A DNA stretch of 7,218 nucleotides from JAVRLS01 sp031961205 (GCA_031961205.1 JAVRLS010000049.1:1-7218), one strand, 5' to 3'. Numbered from the stretch's first letter, positions 1 through 5,449 are shown. Notes: a model not told the origin generated them from the sequence alone. Numbers and translations are program-made.

Positions 1-183
1 CTTGTATATTTCCATTATTTTTGCCTGCATTTCGTCTATTGAGTTTTTAACCAGCTGGTATTCAAAATAATTTTGTATGATACGTTTTACCGTATCTTCA
101 TAACTTTCGCTACTTACCCTGATCACATCAAGTATTCTTTTCTCATCTTCGCTGAGATCTATTTCTATCCTCACGTTCTCCAT
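1..183 (-). CDS. Small protein with ribbon-helix-helix-like N-terminus, partial (possible ParR-like partner of the actin)
   Basis: The first 61 codons of a gene run off the left edge of the window with no stop. The protein opens with a short alternating strand (VRIEIDL, residues 4-10), then a charged helix (about 11-23), a Ser-rich turn, and a second amphipathic helix (about 28-42) that continues as a long helical tail. This strand-helix-turn-helix order is that of ribbon-helix-helix DNA-binding proteins such as ParR, CopG and Arc. It begins 8 bases after the stop of the actin-like gene on the same strand, so the two are very likely co-transcribed. ParM-type actins are typically followed by a ParR adaptor that binds DNA with an RHH fold and the filament with its C-terminal tail, so a ParR-like role is a reasonable inference, not proven. 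I chose the ATG at 183; a TTG at 195 overlapping the actin stop is an alternative. No strong ribosome site is visible. The reading frame is secure, the function is tentative. Confidence 0.72.
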   Translation of the reverse strand, partial: MENVRIEIDLSEDEKRILDVIRVSSESYEDTVKRIIQNYFEYQLVKNSIDEMQAKIMEIYK

Positions 184-191
184 AAGGGTCT

Positions 192-1169
192 TCAAGTAGA
201 TCTTTCCGCCGCATCGCGGTAACCGAGAACGTTTGCGAACTGCAGATCCTCCGGAGGGATCTTTGCGGTTGTTCCCGGGGCAATCTCATCAAATTTATCT
301 CCGATCAGGACTGAGCCTCCGCCAACCGGGATCAGGTTAGTTATCCTGTCAACTTCCCCTCTCATGTTTATCCTTATGTTCTCAATTATCCTGCTTGCAA
401 GATCATTAAGGATAGGCTCAGCTACTTCAGGGCCGCCAACCGGTTTCTGCCTGAACATTATCTGTTTCGATAGCGCTTCCTGGGCAAGATCAAACGGGAG
501 TACGAAACCCGCTTCCTTAGCTATCTTCTTTGACAGTGTTGAAACCGCATCTCCTATGCCCAGCTGAAGGCTGAACGAGATTTCTATCACAGGTTCCATA
601 TCCTCAAGATTTATTGTAAGAACATCAGTTGTACGGGAACCGACATCTATTACGACACCGTATCCGGGCTGCTGCGTTATTGTGCCCTTCCCGAGAAGAT
701 AGAGGGCAGCACCCACACCCTGGGGCCTCATTATGAGCCTGCCTATTTTAAAACTCCTTGATTCGCCTTCAGGGCCTGTTATCGTGATCGTTTTGTTTTC
801 CAGTGATTCTCTTGCCGCCTTTACTTCCAGATCAAATGTTCCCAGAGGAGTTCCGCTTCCAAGAACAATATCAGCCGGAGTTCCGTCGGACTGTATTCCT
901 GTTTCCCAGAGAGCTGCTGCTATGAGAGGGAATGCCTCCTTGCTTGCGAGGCGCCCGTCTCCCTGTGGAACGCGTATGTTTGATCCACTCGCATATCTGC
1001 CGTATATGAACTTTGTCTGCCCGTCCGTGCTGAGTACAGGGATCTTGCCGCCTATACCCCATGATTCGGTTTCAGTTATCGCCCATCTGGAAGGAAAGAT
1101 CAATCTTTTTCCGTCAAGGCCTATTACCTTTGTATCTCCATATCCCACATCTAATCCAATGACTACCAT
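192..1169 (-). CDS. Archaeal actin-like ATPase (Ta0583-type, ParM/MreB superfamily)
   Basis: A complete 325-aa protein that closely matches my recollection of Ta0583, the Thermoplasma acidophilum actin homologue of known structure. The actin-fold nucleotide motifs are all present: phosphate-1 loop GLDVGYGDTK (residues 5-14), phosphate-2 loop VIDVGSRTTDV (173-183) and adenosine motif PVGGGSVLIG (281-290). Length fits ParM-like actins (about 320-330 aa) rather than eukaryotic actin (375). There is no signal peptide or membrane segment, so it should act in the cytoplasm as an ATP-dependent filament, with DNA segregation or cytoskeletal roles possible. The start is the ATG at 1169, with GGGTGA four bases upstream and a TATA-like box further up, so it heads its own transcript. 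A small RHH-like gene follows after 8 bases, as in ParM-ParR operons. The family assignment is near certain; its cellular job is not established from the sequence. Confidence 0.95.
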   Translation of the reverse strand: MVVIGLDVGYGDTKVIGLDGKRLIFPSRWAITETESWGIGGKIPVLSTDGQTKFIYGRYASGSNIRVPQGDGRLASKEAFPLIAAALWETGIQSDGTPADIVLGSGTPLGTFDLEVKAARESLENKTITITGPEGESRSFKIGRLIMRPQGVGAALYLLGKGTITQQPGYGVVIDVGSRTTDVLTINLEDMEPVIEISFSLQLGIGDAVSTLSKKIAKEAGFVLPFDLAQEALSKQIMFRQKPVGGPEVAEPILNDLASRIIENIRINMRGEVDRITNLIPVGGGSVLIGDKFDEIAPGTTAKIPPEDLQFANVLGYRDAAERST

Positions 1170-1173
1170 ATAA

Positions 1174-1179
1174 TCACCC
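1174..1179 (-). promoter_or_regulatory. Ribosome binding site of the actin-like gene
   Basis: GGGTGA lies four bases before the ATG at 1169 and matches the archaeal anti-Shine-Dalgarno well. It fixes this start and indicates that this mRNA has a short leader, unlike the pilin, thioesterase and dUTPase mRNAs, which look leaderless. Confidence 0.7.
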
Positions 1180-1209
1180 GTGCCATATTTATAATCAATT
1201 GAGACGAGG

Positions 1210-1217
1210 ATTTAAAG
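1210..1217 (-). promoter_or_regulatory. TATA box of the actin-like gene
   Basis: On the minus strand CTTTAAAT is preceded by an A-rich BRE-like stretch (ATGAAA). A start site about 25 bases downstream, near 1188, would give a leader of roughly 18 bases that contains the GGGTGA ribosome site. A second AT-rich stretch at 1187-1195 (TTATAAATA) is also TATA-like but would start transcription inside or at the ATG, which conflicts with the ribosome site. Confidence 0.5.
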
Positions 1218-1294
1218 TTTCATCCGATCAGAATGCAGAAATACCCATTGTAAAATTGGTTCTAAACAGATAATTACCCGGAAGCAATGAATAG

Positions 1295-1306
1295 AAAAAT
1301 ATTAAT
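1295..1306 (+). promoter_or_regulatory. Putative TATA box for the small plus-strand membrane protein gene
   Basis: The run AAAAATATTAAT has its TATA-like core ATATTAAT at 1299-1306, exactly 23-30 bases before the ATG at 1329. That spacing predicts a leaderless mRNA beginning at or next to the start codon. No ribosome site precedes that ATG, which agrees. The region is AT-rich overall, so the exact box is uncertain. Confidence 0.5.
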
Positions 1307-1328
1307 ATAGATTTTATATGAATTGCCA

Positions 1329-1508
1329 ATGGCGAGTTGGAACAGAGTCGTAGGTTTTATTCTGCTGTTTATTGGCATAGCTTTTTATCTTTCATGGTCG
1401 ATACTTTATAATGCCTGGACCGACATAGGGCTTTACTCATTTACCGTAGTCCTTGTTGTGTTTGGGGTTCTCGGGATTCTTGCATCAAGGATTCCCGAAA
1501 ATCAATAA
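1329..1508 (+). CDS. Small two-helix membrane protein of unknown function
   Basis: A 59-aa protein from the ATG at 1329 (a TTG two codons upstream would give 61 aa). It consists almost entirely of two hydrophobic helices, about residues 6-26 (start VVGFILLFIG) and 35-53 (SFTVVLVVFGVLG), joined by a short polar turn containing WTDIG. Trp and Arg near the N-terminus and a short polar tail (RIPENQ) flank the helices. I do not recognise a family. It is the only plus-strand gene in the window and sits between the actin-like gene and the VirB4-like gene. Its last 68 bases overlap the 3' end of the VirB4 gene tail to tail. The clean membrane-protein composition and the TATA-like box at leaderless spacing support it as real. 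It could be unrelated to either neighbour. Confidence 0.68.
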   Translation: MASWNRVVGFILLFIGIAFYLSWSILYNAWTDIGLYSFTVVLVVFGVLGILASRIPENQ

Positions 1509-3006
1509 ATTTTCTTTCATTTTCTGAGGCGACTACCATTATTTTGGAGATAATTTTGCCATTCACATGGTAACATTCTGAATACGGATAACCCGTCCCT
1601 CCCTGAAGTGACGGGAGGTCTCCGTAATTCTTGAAATTATTCCAGATCTCCTTATTTTCAGGCTCGGACTGCCTGAAGAGGAATATGTTCCTGCTGTTTT
1701 CAATAATATCAGGATGGGGCAGGAAATCGTCCAGTGCCTGCGATATCAGCATTATGGATGTTTCAAAATGCCTGGAATGCCTTACCATATTTGCAAGTAT
1801 CGATGATTCTCTCTCCGAGGACATCAGCGTACCGGCTTCTTCCATTACTATTGATTTTCTTCCTCCTCCTGTAACCATGAAGAAGAGCGAGAATGCCAGC
1901 GGCATGATCTGCGGAAAATTCGATATCTCCTCGGCATACGGCCTGTACTTTATTATTATCAACTTCTCGTTGAATAATTCTATCTTTCGCCTGAATATTG
2001 TTTCCACCAGATCTGATCCATTTTTATCGCCATTCTTGATGAAAAACGCATTTAGGAATCCCATGACTGAATGGTCTGATGGCAACGAAAGATAAATGCG
2101 AAGATCATGAACCATATCGTTATAACTGGCATTCAGCATTGAAGCCATCATAGATGCGGCAAGCGATATTGATTCTCCGTCATTTTTCATGGACGATAAA
2201 AAATCAATATAATCACCCTCATTCAGATTGATCTCCATACAATTTTTATCACCTTCTGCGCAAAAATATTCATTCAGAGGATCAAGTATCATAATCCTGT
2301 TTCCCGTTGATCGGTGGACAAAAAGCTTCACAAAGAATGATTTTCCGGAACCTGTCTGGCCTAAAACCAGAACGTTATAAGAACTCCCGGAGAATGGATC
2401 AAAGAGGTACGGGCGCCTGTTGACTTCTTCTATTCCTATAAATGTTCCAGAACGCATGGGCCTGGAAAAGAAAAGCGGCATGAAATACGATGCAGTGAAT
2501 CCATCTGCGAGATAGTTTCCATGGTTCTCGATTGGATTTGCGAAGGACCTGGCGGTGCCTGTGGTTGAAGATTCTGACAGCTTCATACGGGCCATTTCCA
2601 TGTAAAGGCTTATCATTTTCGAGTTTTCGGTTAGTTCGTATGGCTTGCTGGAGAGTACCTTGAATAAAAGTGATACCCTGAAAAGCTTAGCTTCACCTTT
2701 CCTGACCATGTAAAGCTCGCGATCAGCGTCTTCCATAAGATCGGAAAGGTCCTTCCGCTTTTTGCCATGATCCCTGTTTTCAGCTATATCCACGGATATT
2801 TCCGCCTTCTTTCTTTCGAGGGTAGCTACCGCCCTTTCTTCTTCCACTCTTTCAGCACTGTATTTTATGATAACCGGGAATCCAACGGATTCAACAATTC
2901 TTGTATATGGCTTTTTAAAATCCGATCTGGAATTTGAAAGCCTCAGCATCTGGAAGAACCGCGATCCCTCCAGATAGTGTTTCCCCCTTCTGTACCTGAA
3001 AAGCAT
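1441..3006 (-). CDS. VirB4/HerA-type ATPase of a type IV secretion or DNA-transfer system (CedB-like)
   Basis: A 521-aa AAA+/RecA-like motor. Walker A is GQTGSGKS (residues 216-223), followed by ILDPLNEY (240-247), a signature position in VirB4 proteins. Walker B is SIVMEEAG (385-392). ISQALDDFL (421-429) and NIFLFRQ (440-446) match the VirB4 sensor Gln and conserved Arg regions. Residues 1-205 look like the second half of the CagE/TrbE/VirB4 N-terminal domain, including a charged coiled-coil-like stretch (about 52-100) and AKLFRVS (106-112). Bacterial VirB4 is about 800 aa; the missing first half of the N-terminal domain appears at the end of the upstream gene, in the same frame. No membrane helix is seen, so it should sit on the cytoplasmic face and energise pilus assembly or DNA movement. 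The ATG at 3006 has GGTGA seven bases upstream. Its last 22 codons and stop are antisense to the small membrane protein gene. VirB4 membership is very likely; the exact substrate is unknown. Confidence 0.9.
   Translation of the reverse strand: MLFRYRRGKHYLEGSRFFQMLRLSNSRSDFKKPYTRIVESVGFPVIIKYSAERVEEERAVATLERKKAEISVDIAENRDHGKKRKDLSDLMEDADRELYMVRKGEAKLFRVSLLFKVLSSKPYELTENSKMISLYMEMARMKLSESSTTGTARSFANPIENHGNYLADGFTASYFMPLFFSRPMRSGTFIGIEEVNRRPYLFDPFSGSSYNVLVLGQTGSGKSFFVKLFVHRSTGNRIMILDPLNEYFCAEGDKNCMEINLNEGDYIDFLSSMKNDGESISLAASMMASMLNASYNDMVHDLRIYLSLPSDHSVMGFLNAFFIKNGDKNGSDLVETIFRRKIELFNEKLIIIKYRPYAEEISNFPQIMPLAFSLFFMVTGGGRKSIVMEEAGTLMSSERESSILANMVRHSRHFETSIMLISQALDDFLPHPDIIENSRNIFLFRQSEPENKEIWNNFKNYGDLPSLQGGTGYPYSECYHVNGKIISKIMVVASENERKFIDFRESLMQESREPQTQQGLR
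1506..1524 (+). terminator. Possible T-tract terminator after the small membrane protein gene
   Basis: Directly after the TAA stop the plus strand carries a T-rich run (TTTTCTTTCATTTTC at 1510-1524), of the kind that ends transcription in archaea without a hairpin. It lies within the coding sequence of the opposite-strand VirB4 gene, where it is read as Glu/Asn/Lys codons, so it may simply reflect codon content. Confidence 0.3.
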
Positions 3007-3012
3007 CGCCTA
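3007..3012 (-). other. In-frame TAG junction between VirB3-like and VirB4-like genes
   Basis: The upstream gene ends in TAG at 3012-3010. One GCG codon follows, then the ATG of the VirB4-like gene at 3006. Both genes are in the same frame, so only this stop separates them; ignoring it gives one open frame of about 740 codons. See the findings for interpretation. Confidence 0.85.
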
Positions 3013-3666
3013 TTCACCAATTCGCTTCATTATGTCTTCCGCTTCACTGCCATCAACACGTTTCATAATCAATGTTCCCTCTGTTGACGATCTTAACACA
3101 TCCTCATTTCTCTGGACCTCTATTTCCGGATTTTTCCCGGAGGTATAAAGAAAAATAAACGTTCTGTAAAAATATTTGTTGCCGCAAAGGCTTTCCTTTA
3201 TGCTGGAATCCACAGATCCCGGTATTTCCATGCATTCCGCGCATGTATATGGCACCGCATACACGGATATGGCACATCTTATATTCAGAAGTGCCCTGTT
3301 CAGTACTGAAATAAGCATTTCAGGATCTGTCTCAGCCTCGTTGAAATCGTTAATAATCTCATAAAATACACCCTTGAAGTTCGAAATTTCAACAATCGGT
3401 TTCTTCCCGTTTCCTTCAAAATTCCAATCCATGCGGATTCTGGATTCCGCCCCGGACACGGGAAAATGGAAATTTTCACGCCTGATTCCTGATCTGCCGG
3501 CGAGGAATATGATCAGCGCAGGAAGGGCCAGGATCAGCGATAGGAAACCGATAAACTGGAACAGCACTATTGCAGCAGAAAGCATGATGAAGAAGATTGA
3601 AAACTGGATGAAACTGACACCGAATATCAGTGGTTTGTGCATTTCGAGATTTCCGCTTGCCTTCAA
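3010..3666 (-). CDS. VirB3-like membrane domain joined to the first half of a VirB4 N-terminal domain
   Basis: A 218-aa protein. Residues 11-56 hold two adjacent hydrophobic helices. The lead-in KPLIFGVSF (11-19) resembles the conserved 'RPxxxGV' start of VirB3, a short two-helix inner-membrane T4SS component that is often encoded beside, or fused to, VirB4. Residues about 80-218 form a soluble domain with alternating strands and helices (IVEISNFKGVFY, ISVYAVPY, YFYRTFIFLY) that match the expected first half of the VirB4 N-terminal domain; the VirB4 gene downstream lacks this part. A CxxC pair (142-145) and two more Cys (131, 161) are notable. The start is a TTG at 3666 overlapping the preceding TGA (TTGA), supported by AGGAGGG eight bases upstream. 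An internal ATG at codon 9 is an alternative. The domain reading is by pattern only; the frame and membrane helices are clear. Confidence 0.75.
   Translation of the reverse strand: MKASGNLEMHKPLIFGVSFIQFSIFFIMLSAAIVLFQFIGFLSLILALPALIIFLAGRSGIRRENFHFPVSGAESRIRMDWNFEGNGKKPIVEISNFKGVFYEIINDFNEAETDPEMLISVLNRALLNIRCAISVYAVPYTCAECMEIPGSVDSSIKESLCGNKYFYRTFIFLYTSGKNPEIEVQRNEDVLRSSTEGTLIMKRVDGSEAEDIMKRIGE
3014..3018 (-). promoter_or_regulatory. Ribosome binding site for the VirB4-like gene
   Basis: GGTGA lies within the last two sense codons of the upstream gene, seven bases before the ATG at 3006. It supports separate initiation of the ATPase just after the in-frame TAG, probably by translational coupling. 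Confidence 0.65.
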
Positions 3667-4604
3667 TTTTCATCCCTCCTGTATTCGAAATCCTTTTTTA
3701 TTATGGAATCCCAGTCAATTGAATTCTCCCGGACGCCAGATTCTGCATTTTCAAATCCTGCAATAATCCTCTGTTTTCCTATTCGTGAAAAATAACCGGC
3801 AAAATCAAATGATTTCATGTGGAAGCCGTGAATTGCAGTTTCAGGAAACAGAAGCGCAGGAACAGCCGGAGCCAGGGCGAGCAGGGCCAGCTGCATCGCA
3901 AACATGCCTGCAAATATATGCACAAGATAAAGATCAATCAGTATGAAAACGGGAAAGATTGAGAATTCTATCAGGAGCGCATACAGCCTCGCCATAATTT
4001 TTTTCCCGGCATCGAATACAAACAGTGCTGAGAAAATGGGCATTATGACGATTATAAGCGCTATGGCCGCTTCCCTCAGGAGAAGGATAAAGAGAAGCGA
4101 AGATATTGAAATAAAATATGTCGTTAGAAAGAGGAAATCCAGGATATTTAAAACATTTCCGTATCCTGTGCCGCTTATTTCCGATAGTATTCCCGTAATT
4201 GAAAACAGGGAGTACCATGAACCTGGATCGATATTCCATACTGTCGAATAAACGGCAAGACCCGCATAGATTATGATGAATGAAATTTTCAGGGAAAAAT
4301 AGGAAAGGAAAAGCGAAAAGAATATCCTGAACAGCGTTCCGTAATATGAAACGCCATTGAATACAGATTCGTAAAGAAACAGGAGGGCAAATACAAGTAT
4401 TGCCAGGGAAGCGATGCCGACCATTATATTCTGGAAAAGAAAATCATAGAACTGTATGTATCCGGCAGGCGGATTCAAAAAAATCCCGTATGCATTGGCC
4501 GGATCAAGGCCAAACTTCACCGTATAGATCCAGAGGGGATCCAGTATAGAAATATATATCGATATAATCGATGAAATGATCCCTGAAATAACGGAGGATA
4601 TCAT
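3663..4604 (-). CDS. VirB6/CedA-like polytopic membrane protein
   Basis: A 313-aa protein with five or six membrane helices: roughly residues 59-79, 91-117, 151-176, 178-198, 211-235 and probably 237-253, plus a weaker amphipathic N-terminal helix. The key signature is LLREAAIALIIVIMPIFSAL (175-194), an Arg-led helix ending in a Pro. This is characteristic of VirB6/TrbL proteins, and I infer the same for the crenarchaeal CedA channel. A soluble, charged tail (about 265-313) follows the last helix and would be cytoplasmic if topology matches VirB6. In T4SS, VirB6 forms part of the inner-membrane translocation path. The ATG at 4604 is chosen because GGGAT lies seven bases upstream; a TTG one codon earlier (4607) is possible. 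The gene follows the pilin candidate by a few bases and overlaps the next gene by one TTGA, so the set is an operon. Family call fairly sure; sequence similarity in this family is low, so a profile search would be decisive. Confidence 0.78.
   Translation of the reverse strand: MISSVISGIISSIISIYISILDPLWIYTVKFGLDPANAYGIFLNPPAGYIQFYDFLFQNIMVGIASLAILVFALLFLYESVFNGVSYYGTLFRIFFSLFLSYFSLKISFIIIYAGLAVYSTVWNIDPGSWYSLFSITGILSEISGTGYGNVLNILDFLFLTTYFISISSLLFILLLREAAIALIIVIMPIFSALFVFDAGKKIMARLYALLIEFSIFPVFILIDLYLVHIFAGMFAMQLALLALAPAVPALLFPETAIHGFHMKSFDFAGYFSRIGKQRIIAGFENAESGVRENSIDWDSIIKKDFEYRRDEN
3674..3680 (-). promoter_or_regulatory. Strong ribosome site that sets a TTG start
   Basis: AGGAGGG, the best ribosome site in the cassette, lies eight bases before the TTG at 3666. 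It sits in the last codons of the upstream VirB6-like gene and decides in favour of the TTG start with a TTGA stop/start overlap. Confidence 0.65.
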
Positions 4605-4609
4605 CAAGG

Positions 4610-4891
4610 CTATCCCGATACAATGTAAGTGAAGAGGGCATAAATAACGCCGCTGATCGCCATTACGTATATGATCGTTCCTATAGTGGCATTCTTAAGC
4701 CTGATTCTTGCGCTGTACCTCCTGGATTCATCTGAGCTGAAAAATTCAAGGGCTATCGGTATCCATAAAATTGATATCACAACAGCAGAAATAGATATGA
4801 TTACAGTTTCAGCCCTTCCCATCAGACCGGAAAGTGTTGCGCCCCCACTGACCATAATTGAAATTTTTGCAATTATTGAACTAAGTGACAT
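4610..4891 (-). CDS. VirB2/CedA1-like pilin candidate (two-helix small membrane protein)
   Basis: A 93-aa protein: a mildly hydrophobic N-terminal segment (1-26), membrane helix 1 (about 29-50, ETVIISISAV onward), a short basic loop (SRRYSARIRLKN, 56-67) and helix 2 (about 68-92) ending close to the C-terminus. Two helices joined by a short positively charged loop, with an 'RLKNATIGTIIY' type entry to helix 2, is the pattern of VirB2/TrbC conjugative pilins and of the crenarchaeal pilin CedA1. It is the first gene of the cassette and is followed directly by the VirB6-like gene, a common neighbour of such pilins. No classical signal peptide is evident. The start is the ATG at 4891, with no ribosome site but with a TATA box at leaderless distance. 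Alternative reading: a generic small T4SS accessory membrane protein. The gene is real with high confidence, the pilin role is inferred. Confidence 0.7.
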   Translation of the reverse strand: MSLSSIIAKISIMVSGGATLSGLMGRAETVIISISAVVISILWIPIALEFFSSDESRRYSARIRLKNATIGTIIYVMAISGVIYALFTYIVSG

Positions 4892-4913
4892 TCATGGAAT
4901 AGATTGAATAGAT

Positions 4914-4921
4914 GTATAAAA
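4914..4921 (-). promoter_or_regulatory. TATA box of the T4SS-like operon
   Basis: TTTTATAC on the minus strand lies 23-30 bases upstream of the ATG at 4891, the spacing expected for a leaderless transcript starting at that ATG. It lies immediately after the TAA stop of the thioesterase gene. The four genes downstream have no other obvious promoter, so this probably drives all of them. Confidence 0.65.
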
Positions 4922-5419
4922 TTATATCGGGGCATTCGCAAGCTGCTGCTTGATGATCTCGAGCCTGTTTTTTCTTTCGGCTGCCCTTTTTTCAGCATCT
5001 GAGTATCTCTTCTTTTCTGCATCGGTTTGTGGAGCTATCTGCGGTATCTCTGTTGGCCTCCCGTCTGAATCTATTGCAACGTAGGTAAGGTAAGCCTTGG
5101 TTGCGTATTTCCTGGTTCCCGTAAGGCTATCCTCCTTTATGACATCTATCTCAATCTCCATGGTTGATTTAGTCGTATAGTTTATGAAACCATGCATCAT
5201 CACTATATCCCCCAGGTGTATCGGCAGGAGGAAAAACAATGAATCTATGCTTCCTGTAACCGTCCTTTTCCTGCAGTGCTTCGTGGCGACTATCGATGCT
5301 GCGTTATCTATCCATTCCACAAGCCTGCCGCCGTAGAGGAACTGGTAAACATCCATGTCCTCCGGCATGACCATTCTCTGGACGAAAACTTCCGAATCAG
5401 AACATTTTCTTGTTTCCAT
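4922..5419 (-). CDS. Acyl-CoA thioesterase, hot-dog fold (YciA/BFIT-like)
   Basis: A 165-aa cytoplasmic enzyme that would hydrolyse acyl-CoA to free fatty acid and CoA. The hot-dog signature LYGGRLVEWIDNAASIVATKH (28-48, shown here as the region around GGRLVEWID) carries the expected acidic catalytic Asp38 on the central helix. TVTGSIDSLFF (53-63), PIHLGDIV (66-73), the TTKSTMEIEIDV strand (82-93) and AYLTYVAID (109-117) fit the rest of the fold. A charged, probably helical tail (131-163, DAEKKRYSDAEKR) is usual in archaeal and bacterial members. The commonly seen N-x-x-G before the GG helix is D23-V-Y-Q26 here, a mild deviation. Start is the ATG at 5419 with a TATA box at leaderless spacing and no ribosome site. 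It follows the dUTPase gene by 29 bases but has its own promoter. The natural acyl chain cannot be told from sequence. Confidence 0.88.
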   Translation of the reverse strand: METRKCSDSEVFVQRMVMPEDMDVYQFLYGGRLVEWIDNAASIVATKHCRKRTVTGSIDSLFFLLPIHLGDIVMMHGFINYTTKSTMEIEIDVIKEDSLTGTRKYATKAYLTYVAIDSDGRPTEIPQIAPQTDAEKKRYSDAEKRAAERKNRLEIIKQQLANAPI

Positions 5420-5441
5420 GGTTCATCATTAAAAACTCAAA

Positions 5442-5449
5442 TATATGTT
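5442..5449 (-). promoter_or_regulatory. TATA box of the thioesterase gene
   Basis: AACATATA on the minus strand lies 23-30 bases before the ATG at 5419 and touches the TAA stop of the dUTPase gene. The spacing predicts a leaderless mRNA. Confidence 0.55.

Larger units (their letters stand above)
1441..4891 (-). other. Candidate four-gene T4SS/DNA-transfer operon
   Basis: Pilin-like, VirB6-like, VirB3/VirB4N-like and VirB4 genes lie in one direction with gaps or overlaps of only a few bases, and a single promoter is visible ahead of the first. The content matches an inner-membrane T4SS core without relaxase, coupling ATPase (VirD4) or outer-membrane parts, which an archaeon with a single membrane would not need. 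The crenarchaeal Ced import system has a comparable composition (CedA, CedA1, CedB). Confidence 0.7.

Noticed and set aside
733..1173. 146-codon plus-strand open frame opposite the actin-like gene
   Set aside because: It is antisense to a well-recognised actin gene, has no family resemblance and an unstructured composition; it is a shadow frame.
1244..1261. Imperfect inverted repeat ACCCAT...ATTGGT in the divergent intergenic region, considered as an operator
   Set aside because: Only five of six positions pair and the arms are short; expected by chance in AT-rich DNA.
1631..2095. 154-codon plus-strand open frame opposite the VirB4 gene
   Set aside because: It lies wholly within conserved VirB4 motor-domain coding sequence on the other strand and shows no recognisable protein features.
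3007..3012. TAG read as pyrrolysine
   Set aside because: Pyrrolysine is known in some methanogen relatives but I see no Pyl genes here and do not expect them in Thermoplasmatales; a good ribosome site and ATG follow at once, so re-initiation is simpler. Kept only as a test.
3476..3673. Minus-strand frame beginning at the ATG at 3673, near the AGGAGGG site
   Set aside because: The ATG abuts the ribosome site too closely (no spacer), and the product lacks the hydrophobic helices seen in the TTG frame.
3374..3766. 130-codon plus-strand open frame across the VirB3-like/VirB6-like junction
   Set aside because: Antisense to two coding genes with good ribosome sites and membrane patterns; no support of its own.
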